From: Temnothorax longispinosus
Lineage: Eukaryota; Arthropoda; Insecta; Hymenoptera; Formicidae
NCBI RefSeq assembly: GCF_030848805.1
Contig: NC_092367.1
Span: 18,037,692-18,101,691, forward strand
Length of the DNA: 64,000 bases
Reading direction: 5' to 3'
The position numbers and the translations under genes are program-made. Of this stretch, positions 36,903 through 47,024 are shown in pieces (position 1 is the stretch's first letter; every line of letters starts with the position of its first letter). Under the pieces are notes generated by a model. It did not search any database and was not told where the DNA came from. It saw only the letters and a list, made by a program, of their open reading frames with translations.

Positions 36903-39129
36903 ATGTTTGCTTTTATTTTTGCTTTTGCGCTTATAACAGGGAACTATGTTTTAGCAGAAATACGTGAGTAAAAAAGAAAAAAAAATATATATATATAATG
37001 TATATGTATAAACGATCGCAATGCAAAAATGAAATTCTTTTTTTGCTTAGTCTTCGGTTTCTGACTTGTTGGTACAGTGTCACGAATTGCCTGTCGAATG
37101 CTTGTGTAAGAGTTCACCTGAAGAGGGTCCGAATTTGGACCGAAACGTTGTGATTTTGTGAATAAATATGCCAGTTATAGTCAATTAAAGTTAGATATTA
37201 TTTTATATTCACTGGCGGAAAAACCTTTCCATTATTAATGTGTATGTGTTGTGTCTTTATCATGTCGAATCACAATTCTTTCTCTATCACGAAAAAAAGG
37301 ATTAGCTGTTATAGCAAATTTAATCGTAAAATATGGATAACTAACACTTTTTTCAGCGAGAGCTATATTTTTTGCGGCGAGGGCTATAATTTAGTAATAA
37401 TTTGCATAATTTTTCTAATATTGCTAAATTACAGCTCTCGCTGCAAAAAAATGTTAGTTATCCATATTTTACGTTAGTTATCTAAATTTGCTACAGTAGC
37501 TAATTCTTTTTTTCCGTAATATTATTGATAAACGAATTGCACAATTTGCAGCGCAAATATCAGATCACGACGAGGACGTTAAAAAAACATTATTTCTCAA
37601 GTTAAATTATTCATTCTGTTGTGTAAAGACGTATCTTTGCAATTTGTATGGACATTGCGATAATATTAATTATAAGGTATAATGCAATAGCCCAGTGGTA
37701 ATGCAAGCTGCATGCTTGGCATTCGCCAGGTCGTGAACATGGATTAGATAGCAATAACGTGAGCGCGCATTGGAAAAAATGCTTACGAAAAGAAGCCGCG
37801 TTCCAGTCTTCGAGCACTTAATTAAGGTGACGGGTGTAGCCAATATTATAACTTCGACAAGGATTTCTCGTTGGAAATTTCCTCGCGCGTTTTATGATAC
37901 GGCACATATATCTAAAAGAGAACGTCTTATAAATAATTTCTGCAACGCGACAACATATTTCGTATACTCGACTTGTTGTGCAGTCGCTTGTAACAGATTC
38001 GCGTTTGTATAGTCTGAAAAGTGGAGGGTACCTATATTCTAACGCGACAGTTGTACAATAGAAATATTAAGTAAAGATTCTATGGAGATATTTAGGAATT
38101 TTTTATTATCAATTATTTTCTTATTAAATAAACAAATTGTGGATAATTACCTCACGTATGCTGTGATTTAATTTAAAATTTTACATTATATTGTATCTCT
38201 CAAGATTTATTAACGTTGTTTGATATTAACATAATTAAAATCACAAACTGTACCTGTCATAAAAATTGTACATTTCTTCGAAGTCAATTTTATCGTCTAC
38301 AATTTAGCAAAGGTGATTTATATCCTTTACAGCCTCCTACATTCACGTGTGCAGCAGTAGAGATCCAAAACTTGATCAATGCATTTTGGAAAACATTGAC
38401 AATATAAAAGATAAGATCTGCGAAGGTATCCCGGAATTGGACATTGAGCCTGCTAATCCATTCCTTCTTGGCAGACTAGTCATTTCTGATAACCATAATT
38501 CCAAAATAGCTATCAGAGATGCAAAAGTGTCAGGACTTTGCGATTTTGTCATAAAATACCTTCGTACAGATCTCGACAAACTCCACTTCGATGTCGAGCT
38601 CTTATTCAGGCGGATCCGAATGAATGCCACATATGATTTCGACATACGTTTATTGGTCCCCATTGTACAACAGGGACCGGTTTATATGACTACAGGTACG
38701 TAGCATTCTATCGATCGATAGTGCAATAAAATACGACACAAGATTAAAAATATATGTTTTAACGTAACAATTTAAAAACTCGATACTTTTTTTATCATAA
38801 TTACTAATCTGAATTTTGCAGATAATGTAGAGGCAAAAGTAAACATGGACATGAAAATAGTAACGAAAGGTGGCAAAAGATATGTGTACATGTCAAAGAT
38901 GAAGATAAATCTCGATATCAAAGGATACGACGCTGAATACGGACTGGATAATACGGAATTGAACCGACTGAACCAACTTATTAGCAATTTCATAGGCAAC
39001 AATCAACAGGAGGTTATTAATGTCTTCAAGCCGGCAATTGAAGAAGCAGTAGTCAAACGAATTCTCTTGCTTTCCAACAATATAGTTAAACACTTTACGT
39101 TCGAGGAGCTCTTCCCCGATCGAGCATAA
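36903..39129 (+). CDS. JHBP/takeout-family secreted protein, array unit 9
   Basis: Exons 36903-36963, 38333-38695 and 38822-39129 join in phase 1/phase 1 to 243 residues. The signal peptide is MFAFIFAFALITGNYVLAEI. The mature start is PSYIHVCSSRDPKLDQC; DKICEGIPE and GLCDFV carry the array cysteines; NATYDFDIRLLVPI has a glycosylation sequon. Exon 3 starts DNVEAKVNMDMKIVTKGGKR and ends NNIVKHFTFEELFPDRA. Predicted extracellular carrier of a small hydrophobic ligand. The donor of exon 2 is GTACGT. Intron 1 is loaded with an insertion (about 37000-37236), a MITE (37288-37516) and a tRNA-like SINE segment (37686-37760). Last member of the array, facing gene A tail to tail. Confidence 0.88.
37000..37236. 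mobile_element. Insertion in intron 1 of unit 9
   Basis: Absent from the orphan copy at 35.2 kb, where the flanking sequences are joined, so its limits are read as an occupied/empty-site pair. It contains TCACCTGAAGAGGGTCCGAA and GGACCGAAACGTTGTGATTT, a motif that I recall from 3' regions of some arthropod retroelements. No open reading frame. Confidence 0.5.
37288..37516. mobile_element. Foldback MITE in intron 1 of unit 9
   Basis: The left arm CGAAAAAAAGGATTAGCT ... AAAATATGGATAACTAACA ... CAGCGAGAGCT (about 37289-37365) is repeated inverted at about 37425-37516. The arms are about 75-90 bp with small indels. The middle is short and AT-rich. The orphan copy at 35.2 kb ends inside the left arm. 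Confidence 0.8.
37686..37760 (+). repeat. tRNA-derived SINE-like segment in intron 1 of unit 9
   Basis: TAGCCCAGTGGTAATGC (A box) and GGTCGTGAACAT (B box) lie about 30 bp apart, as in pol III SINE heads. Diverged equivalents occur at the same place in intron 1 of unit 8 (27955-27995, TGGCAATGCAAACTGCGTAC) and of unit 5 (16240-16280, TGGCAATGTAAACTGCATA). The insertion therefore predates those duplications. Confidence 0.5.
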
Positions 39130-39542
39130 ATCGCCTAAGTTTTTGATATCCATTGTCACAAAATTATTTCTTTATCTCATAATCCACTTAAAGAATATTC
39201 AAAACAAAAAACTTATAACATTTTCAATTTAAATTTTAAATGCTCTGTGTATTATTTTCAACATGATGCTTATGAGGATTTTATATTGCAATATTTGATA
39301 TAGTTGCAAAATTATTAGAAGGCATACAAATATGTAGAACATAAAATTGCGACAATGTATTGTCTCTTATATGTGTATCTTTATACTTATGTCTTACAAT
39401 ATATCTATATATGTGTATATATTCTACATATGTGTTAATCATCTTCTGTATACTGTGTATCTCTTATTTATCTAATTTATAATTTTATTGTTATCATCAT
39501 GCATTAACAACGTAAATGTATTTACATATGTTATGCGGTCAA

Positions 39543-39839
39543 TGTTATGGTCAAAGCCCGAAACACGGGCCATCCTAGGATTGACTAATCAATTCTGCCG
39601 AACGGCCAAGCGTCTTAAGTCAAAGTTTTGTAGTAGTTTACTAACATGTGTGTATATAGGTAGTACACAAATAGGCGGGGAAGCCTGTGTGCGGCGAAGG
39701 CCCTCCTCGCATAAAAAACTAATCTAATTCCGAGAAACTGTTTTAATCAAGAACGCTGGGATATTCCGCAGGATTGACCAGTTATTCCGCAGAATTAACC
39801 GGTCCTAGGAATGCCACGTTTCGGGCTTTGACAATAACA
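39543..39839. mobile_element. MITE with ~22-bp terminal inverted repeats
   Basis: TGTTATGGTCAAAGCCCGAA at the left end is mirrored by TTCGGGCTTTGACAATAACA at the right. Subterminal CCTAGGAT and TCCTAGGA are also inverted. The core is GC-richer than the surroundings (AAGGCCCTCCTCGC). About 300 bp and non-coding. Confidence 0.85.
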
Positions 39840-42006
39840 CATACATAAAAATATCTTTCAAAAAATGTATACTAAAAAGACAAGTTACTTTAAGATAATA
39901 CACACGAAATTAAATATTGCACGCGTCATAGTGCATTTTGTAATATTGCAGAAAAACTGCTTCAAATAATTAAGTATTGTGTTTATGTAATTGTTTAGTA
40001 AACAATTTTAAAACTAAATCTGGTATGTAATAATAAATTATTTTTAATTATGTATAAATCTGAAGTATACTTACTTGTTATGATTTTACTGTCAGTTTTA
40101 ACTAAATTGCGGCATTATAAGTTGAGTGTAGTTAAGATATCAATTCATATCTTACAATAATTAGCAATAAATGCATAAATTGAGTAGTCTAGTTCTGTGT
40201 GCGGTAAAATTGAAAGAAAAATAAATCTGTCATATATAAGCTATCATATTTAATGAAATATTTGTATAAATGTAATATTTCTTATTACGCTCGTCTTTTT
40301 TGTTGAATTTATTCAAATGTTTTATATAAAGCTTGTTTCTATCATATGTCCCTCTGTCAGACTTCTGTGCTTTAGAACATAATTTGAAGTATGCCAGAAA
40401 TTGATTTTCTAATAACATTGTATTATATTACTTACTTTTTACGTGATCAAAATAGATTTATTGCCTTTTTAAAGAAACCCGATATAGATTGTAATAAATT
40501 TGTTAGAAGCGACTTTAACAATACATAATTAGCATCAAATCTTACAATATGATAGACATCTTTTTGTTGTTTTATGTTATTTACATTTATTATATATTTT
40601 TTGTATATATCTATTTATGTATTTTTCAAACTTTTTAAATGTCTTTTGTATTACACGGCACATGAAATCGTAAATAAAATTTTATTTCAAATTCTGGTAC
40701 AAAATTGTAAACTTTACATGGTCAAAGAATTTACTTATCTAGAATATTTTGATTATTTACTGTGATGCAATAAAATTATTTAAAATACATTTATTAAATT
40801 AAATATATCGTTTAATATTCCTGAAATAAATTATAATTATGAAATAAAAATATCATAATACAATTCGCAGAATGGATTGATTGGTACTGTTATTATGAAC
40901 ATGTGATATTAGTCAAGACAAGTTTGTGTAATTAACTTATAAATTATTAAACTGATTTTAAAAAGCCGTTAGTTATTTTGCACGCAAATTATGATATTTT
41001 GAGAAATAAAATACGAAAGAGGCAATAATGTTAATATTGTTTAACAAATACTATAGTCAAAAACTTTATTCAACGATTCGTAACGCATTAAATGATTAAA
41101 TTCATCGATATCGGTATGCGATCATTAATATTACAAAGATATAAATTGTACATAATCACAAAAATCTTACAAGTTACTGTTTCTTTACTAGCAAACAAAT
41201 TTAATTTGCTTTGTCAATAAGCTATTTATTGTTTGTCGATAATCGAAATTTTCACACCGACACTCATTTTTGAATGAGGCTTTGGCCTTTAATTCACGTC
41301 GAGTCAATGGTGAAAGAATCGAAATTGAAGCAAACAATTTGCTGTATAGTGTTCTATAATTTGTAGAAAAGTGCTTGATTTTTACTAATCAAGAATTTTC
41401 CACATCTAATTCTACGTGCTTGTTAGTAATTTATTTATTTTTTCGCATTTCGTAATAATAAATTAATGAATTCAGAAATTACGTTCGAAAAATTTTACCA
41501 GGACAAAAATATTTTTTTCTAACTTTTTGCAAAATTTACTAGTATTTAAAAAAATAAATTTCTTTTATTTTGTCTTAAAATTTTCTTGAAAGTGTTATTA
41601 TATTCTTTTCAAGTGCTATAATATTATACGCAAACACTCAGTTAATTATTCTAGCAGATTGTAGATTATTAATGTTGCTCACTACAATTGCGTTCTCTCT
41701 TTCTCTCTCAGAGTTGAATTTTTAAATAATATCAATTGGACCGAAATCGTTCCATGATCTTGGTCCAATTCTTCCATTCCCTATTTTCTGTCAAAATCAA
41801 ATTTTAACTTAGAGCTAAGCAAAGTAAATCTTAATTGAGTATGCACCCTCTCAAAAAAGATTCGATGTAGCGGAAAGTAACGATAAATTTTTTCAATTTG
41901 TTGTGAACTGCTTTAATTACTATTGCTCTTATTTCGCAATAGATCTTCAAATTTAGTTTATGTATACTTTCCAGCCCGCCCGATTGTCTGGATCACCGAT
42001 ATGGAT
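39840..42006. other. Intergenic between the array and gene A
   Basis: AT-rich and non-coding. Contains the second copy (41265-41650) of the ancient duplicate at 31.8-32.5 kb and a short TC run near 41698. The + strand array and - strand gene A converge here. Confidence 0.5.
41265..41650 (+). repeat. Ancient duplicate, copy 2
   Basis: Matches 31755-32460 in two collinear blocks (CTAATTCTACGTGCTTGTTA; AAATTTACTAGTATTTAAA). The similarity is diffuse, so the event is old. Both copies lie downstream of an array unit (8 and 9), consistent with duplication of a unit with its 3' flank. Confidence 0.5.
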
Positions 42007-43382
42007 CTATGCACCGGGGAAGAGTTGAGCGAATGCGAATTGTTCAACGATATTGCCAGCGATATTCTGAAACGCGTCTGACAGTGCCTTTTCTACGAGC
42101 GGCAAAAGCTCTCTCAGAAAGAGACCGAAGTTATTGTTGATGGCCGAATTGATGACATCCCCGAGAGCTTGTTCGCCACCAAACAGATTGTCTAGCTTCA
42201 GCGTACCTTTGCCTACGGAGACTTTCAATTTGAAGTCCGTAATGCGCATCTTCTCTTCGCCGTCCTGGTCAATGAATTTCGCAACCTGTATTTTGCATGC
42301 ACCTGGAAAGTTGACCGAGATTTTACAAGATGTGAATAAATCAAATGTAAAATTATTACTATAAGCAGTGACGACATTATCGTACATTATTGATAAAACG
42401 CTATTTACTAAAATAGTATTGCTATATTACTATAGTTGAAAACTCATAACTAGAAAATTTTCGTATTTCTAATTTTTGCAAAATAACAATTTAATTGCTA
42501 ATTATGATTGTTTAGAGTAGTGCGGTATAATGAATAAAGAATTATAATTTACATAATTATAATTTATATAATAATAAATACTTACCTAAACAATTCGAGA
42601 AGTTGCCGTGCATCGGGCCGGATCCGCGAATCGGGAGTAACAGTAACCTGCCGTCGAGCAGATATTTCCCTTCGACCCTAATATTCGGCAATGCTACGTC
42701 CACCAGAAAAAGCAGAGTGTTGAAATCGAGTCTAAAAAAAAAGACAAATTGCAGTATTAAGGGATGGTAACGAACAAGAAAATAACGATTCATTAAACGT
42801 TCGTGATTCTTTCCGAGTCGCAGTTACATATCTGCCAGTTTTGCAATTATACATATTAAATTATTAATTAACTTGTAAAAATAGAAATCTCTTAAAGTGA
42901 TATAATGGGGTTTTTATTTTGCATATCTCAGTTAATTAATCTCATCTCACCTGAGACCGATATAAAGATTACAATTTACATGGATTTCGTCAAACTTTGT
43001 TACGGCTATTGTTATGATTGTATCGCAACATACTGTGCATTATCTCGTAATTTCTTACATGTGTAATATGAAATTCTAATTAGCTTGCGATTATTACAAA
43101 GTAACAAACAATAAATTAATTACTAAAAGATTATATTCTTTGTGTTAATGTCTAGGTATCACACAATGTAACACTACATAATGGTGTCACATAGCAAGGC
43201 ATCAATGCGAGCAGCTAGCATGCATTCCATAAATGGACAGCTTGATGGATAGATTGTCATTGGATTAGTTAATCTCTCTTTCACAGTTCCCACACATGAG
43301 AAATCGTTAATGATAACTGACAATTTCAATGCATGACGTCGACCTTTTTTATTGTTCACATTATTACAACGTCATTGTAAAT

Positions 43383-43423
<41 letters not shown>

Positions 43424-46244
43424 GTTTCTTTCTCAGCGCTTGACATATTGTTTAACAGGTGCCTTTTCAAATTTCGCGTGCTACAAAGCAGCAAGAAACG
43501 CCACCGGCGATTACCGTTTCCGTTCGGTTTTCTGGTCTTTACAGATTATTTATCTTCTTTCCTTTCTTGCAATCTTCGAGGAACAGGCACGATTATGTCG
43601 ATGCTTTGTGGACGCACTTCGAGTGTTCGTGTCACGGCCGTTTATGCGCGGAATACAAACTACATAGCGTCCGTTCCTCAATTGCATATTACAAATTACA
43701 TACTTTTCCTTAAGCGCAATTATGCATTTTCTTCGAATCAATTTATTTATATCATTGTTCTGTGCATAAAAGTATTGAAGTAAAATCGAAAATAAATATT
43801 TTACAAGAAATTTTATATTTTATGTGAAAATAAGATATATTGAAAGAAAATATAAAATATTTTGTAGATAACTCTTTATTTATATTCTAATACTATGTGA
43901 CTAGAGGAGTTATATTTAATGAATAGTATATATGTAATTCTGTATTAAGAAAAATCTTGATAATGTTAATATGTTTTAAAAGATGCATTCTATAAAAAAT
44001 TTGTAGGATATTTTTCTTTCTTAAAAAAATATTTGTTAAAAAAATTTTTTTAAGTGTCTCGTATTTGGGTTATTAATGTTTCTTCTTTATTTTGTACAGA
44101 CATACATATGCTCTGTATGTTGTATAAAGATATATGTTATATATCTTTAATAACAAATTGCCAGACAACTTACGTCACAAGTCAACGACAGCAAAAACAT
44201 CATGTATGTGTGCACGATCATCTCTTTGTAATCTTATGTAATCTAGCTGGATTGATCGTCAAGCAGAGAGAGAACGGCCGTATCAATTTAATATTACGAG
44301 TGGTTCGCGGCCTAAAATTTCGTGCAAAATGTGATGTCATTACCCAAATAATACCCTCGTAAGGATCACATAATCATGGAGATCCTTTCAACGCGCTCAT
44401 TCAAAAATAGAAACACAAACACACGTTAGAAACGTCTTAGATTTCAGCTACTTGAATCTTATTATATCACTTGCGTCATGCTATTCTCGTACAAATGTAA
44501 ACCATTCCAAGAAATGAGAAAGACAAATTTTACGTTTTATTTCATTAAATTAAATTAAGCCAATTTTAATTGTCAATATATCTGATGATAAAAAAAATAC
44601 AAAAAGAATTCATAAAAATTAGTAAGAATATTAATGTTCAACTTCGTATTAACTTTTTCTGATTAATGACGATAAAAAAATATTATTTTCATTCCCGTAT
44701 ATAGAAAAAAAGTTTTTAATATTTCACATGTGTTACAATTATTTCACGGATACATCGCGGTATTACGTGTTTGCATCTTCTAAAACTGATTTTTGCAAGC
44801 TAGCCCACAACAGACGGTATTAATTTTTTTTACTTACTTCACTTTCTTAATTTGAAAGTTGCTGGCACCGAACACGTCGATATCGGTTGCATCTACTTTT
44901 ATGCTGCTTGTCGGAGTAAACGTTAATTTTTTCAGTTTGAGAGGTTCCAACGACGGAATGTTGTACTCCGGTACGCCTGCTTTAAGGTACGGCTTCAAAT
45001 GCTCTATACTCTCGGTGATGCATGCCTCGTAATGCGGATCGTTCGTCTGGCAAATATGCAGGAACTCGGCTGCAAGCATATTGGAAACCGTCAGATAATC
45101 GATATAAGTAAACCAAAAACCGGAAGTATAATAAACATCAGCCTTTCTTTTTGCTTTGCCTTTCTTTTAAAGATCTGTATCAATCCGCTTGATTTCCATT
45201 TATAAATATAACATGATTGAATCTCTACATAACACTTTTTTAATAATACATTTACACGCTCTACGACCTTCGATCAAGAACGCATTTAATATTTATTCAG
45301 TATCTGAATGCACTTACGTTAATGTAAATTTAATTTATAAAGAAGTATAAGTCGCTTTTTGCTCAGTTTTTTATATTTCCTAGCATTCAGAAAAACGTGT
45401 AAGATTAGAAATTCATCCGAACGTGTTGAATTTGATGATTTATATATTTCTTATCTAAAGAGCTATTTTTTAAAATAAAAGTCACATGTTATTAAAAAAA
45501 GAATAAAAAAATACTTTTTGCTAATTACCTTGCGGTATCGATTTCATAAAAAAAGAAATAACGTCAAAGTAAACGCAAAATATGTGTACACATACCTATG
45601 TACAGTCGCCGCCAATGATTCCTTTCCTGAGGTATTCTTATGTTCCCCCCTTATTCCAGGAAAGGAATCATTAGCGGCGACTGTACAGAAAGAATGTACT
45701 TTTTCACGTATTCATTATTAAACAAAAAAATTAAATTAAATAAAATATATTTTGTTAAATAAATTATAGATTATGTAAGATCTCTAAAACTCATTTTAGA
45801 CGACTTATAATTTATGTCAGATTTTAGGATACAATTCTACTTAATTGTAACGCTAATAACAGATATCAAATCAATAACTTTTAGCATTCAGCTATATGAT
45901 ACTTACATGTATAATAATATTATAACACACTAGCGAAACTAGCATACGTTTATTAGAAAAAATATATAATAAGTCATGTAAAGCCATCCTCGAAAAATTT
46001 TTATTTTTTGTTTATTTTAGTTTGTTAGTACTTGGATAGGACTGACTGACGTTAAAAACAAAAATATCACTGGGGCTTACTTGTACTTTTTAACCGACTT
46101 AAAAAAGAAGGTTTTCAATTTGGCGAGTATGTACATGGGTATATGTCCATGATTTTTTTACTTACGTATATCTCGGGCAGCTACTACACCGATCGTCGCC
46201 ACGGCCAACAGGATCGTAATGAACGTTGCCTTCACCGATGCCAT
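42007..46244 (-). CDS. Takeout-like protein (gene A)
   Basis: Four exons on the - strand, 46244-46166, 45069-44838, 42731-42586 and 42302-42007, join in phases 1, 2 and 1 to 250 residues. Exon 1 is the signal peptide MASVKATFITILLAVATIGVVAARDI. Exon 2 starts PEFLHICQTNDPHYEAC, the JHBP/TO disulfide pair, and runs to ASNFQIKKV. Exon 3 carries GKYLLDGRLLLLPIRGSGPM, the family core strand-turn. Exon 4 holds KLDNLFGGEQALGDVIN, the canonical takeout LFNGxxxLG-type motif, then the C-terminal helix and FAQLFPGA. Of all genes here this is the closest to textbook takeout. Secreted lipophile carrier by family; ligand unknown. It lacks the two extra array cysteines. Intron 2 (about 2.1 kb) contains a CT microsatellite. 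Confidence 0.9.
43387..43420. repeat. (TC)n microsatellite in intron 2 of gene A
   Basis: Uninterrupted TC run. It produces serine/leucine-repeat frames on the + strand that are not genes. Confidence 0.93.
45599..45687. mobile_element. Short mariner/Tc1-type MITE in intron 1 of gene A
   Basis: CAGTCGCCGCCAATGATTCC followed by TTTCCTG, inverted as CAGGAAAGGAATCATTAGCG GCGACTG, with only about 30 bp between the arms. Both ends abut TA, the target duplication typical of Tc1/mariner elements. Confidence 0.85.
45960..46140. repeat. Possible dispersed insect repeat in intron 1 of gene A
   Basis: CTTTTTAACCGACTTAAAAA then AGAAGGTTTTCAATTTGGCG resembles a motif that I recall from repeats widespread in insects. 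No ends identified. Confidence 0.3.
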
Positions 46245-46404
46245 TTTTTCACAAAAATAAGCAAACAGGAAGCTCAACGAAAATGCCTTCCGGCTGTGGA
46301 GCCGGAGATTCGACGACGGGGTGGCTGGGCCCGAAGGTCCCACTGCGGCAGGTGATCCGCGGATAGTCGGGCTGGAAGTGTATGATCCGGAAGGCAAACC
46401 GTAC

Positions 46405-46418
46405 GTCTTATAACAGTA
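46405..46418 (-). promoter_or_regulatory. Possible TATA box of gene A
   Basis: On the - strand CTGTTATAAGACG lies about 165 bp upstream of the start codon in a GC-rich region. There is no AGCTTGAT block or TCAGT initiator, so the promoter is not of the array type. Confidence 0.3.
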
Positions 46419-46988
46419 TCCGCCTCTCCCTCTCCATATGCCACCCGCCGCACACAAAACGAAAACCATTATTGTTATCTGCTTGATACCTGCCTTTATC
46501 CTCTATCCGCAAGAAAAAAAGTGCACGTGCCAATCGCAAGAAGAATCACGTGCAGACGAATGATCTTATAACACATGCATATTATCCAGGCCTTACATTA
46601 GAACGCTTTTTTAGAACGGTATCACGGATATTTGGCCTCGGCTTTCATGGACTTCTACTGAGACCGAAGAGGGAACAACAAGGTTGAGGCGTCTGATCGA
46701 GTGATATTGGAAGGTATGTGAAAATCATTGAGTAAATAAGTAATCGAATTTTTCTTGTTGCATCTTGATTACAGTTTAAGAATTCACTGATTTTTCTTAA
46801 ATAGCAATGCTTATAATCTTTTTTTTTTTCTAAATAAAGATTTAACATTTATTGAATAAATTTATAATTTCATTCGATGATTTTATTTGATGCGCTCGTT
46901 TTCGGTGGTTTACTGTGAAATTGACTAAGAAATCAGCGCACATCGCTGATTTTATATCGACCAGACCTTCTGTTTTTCGAGCAGAATC

Positions 46989-46989
<1 letters not shown>

Positions 46990-47023
<34 letters not shown>
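46990..47023. repeat. (GT)n microsatellite
   Basis: Uninterrupted GT run. It yields a histidine/threonine-repeat frame on the - strand that is not a gene. Confidence 0.94.

Positions 47024-47024
<1 letters not shown>

Noticed and set aside
43329..43783. + strand frames with leucine/serine repeats
   Set aside because: They run through a TC microsatellite inside an intron of gene A.
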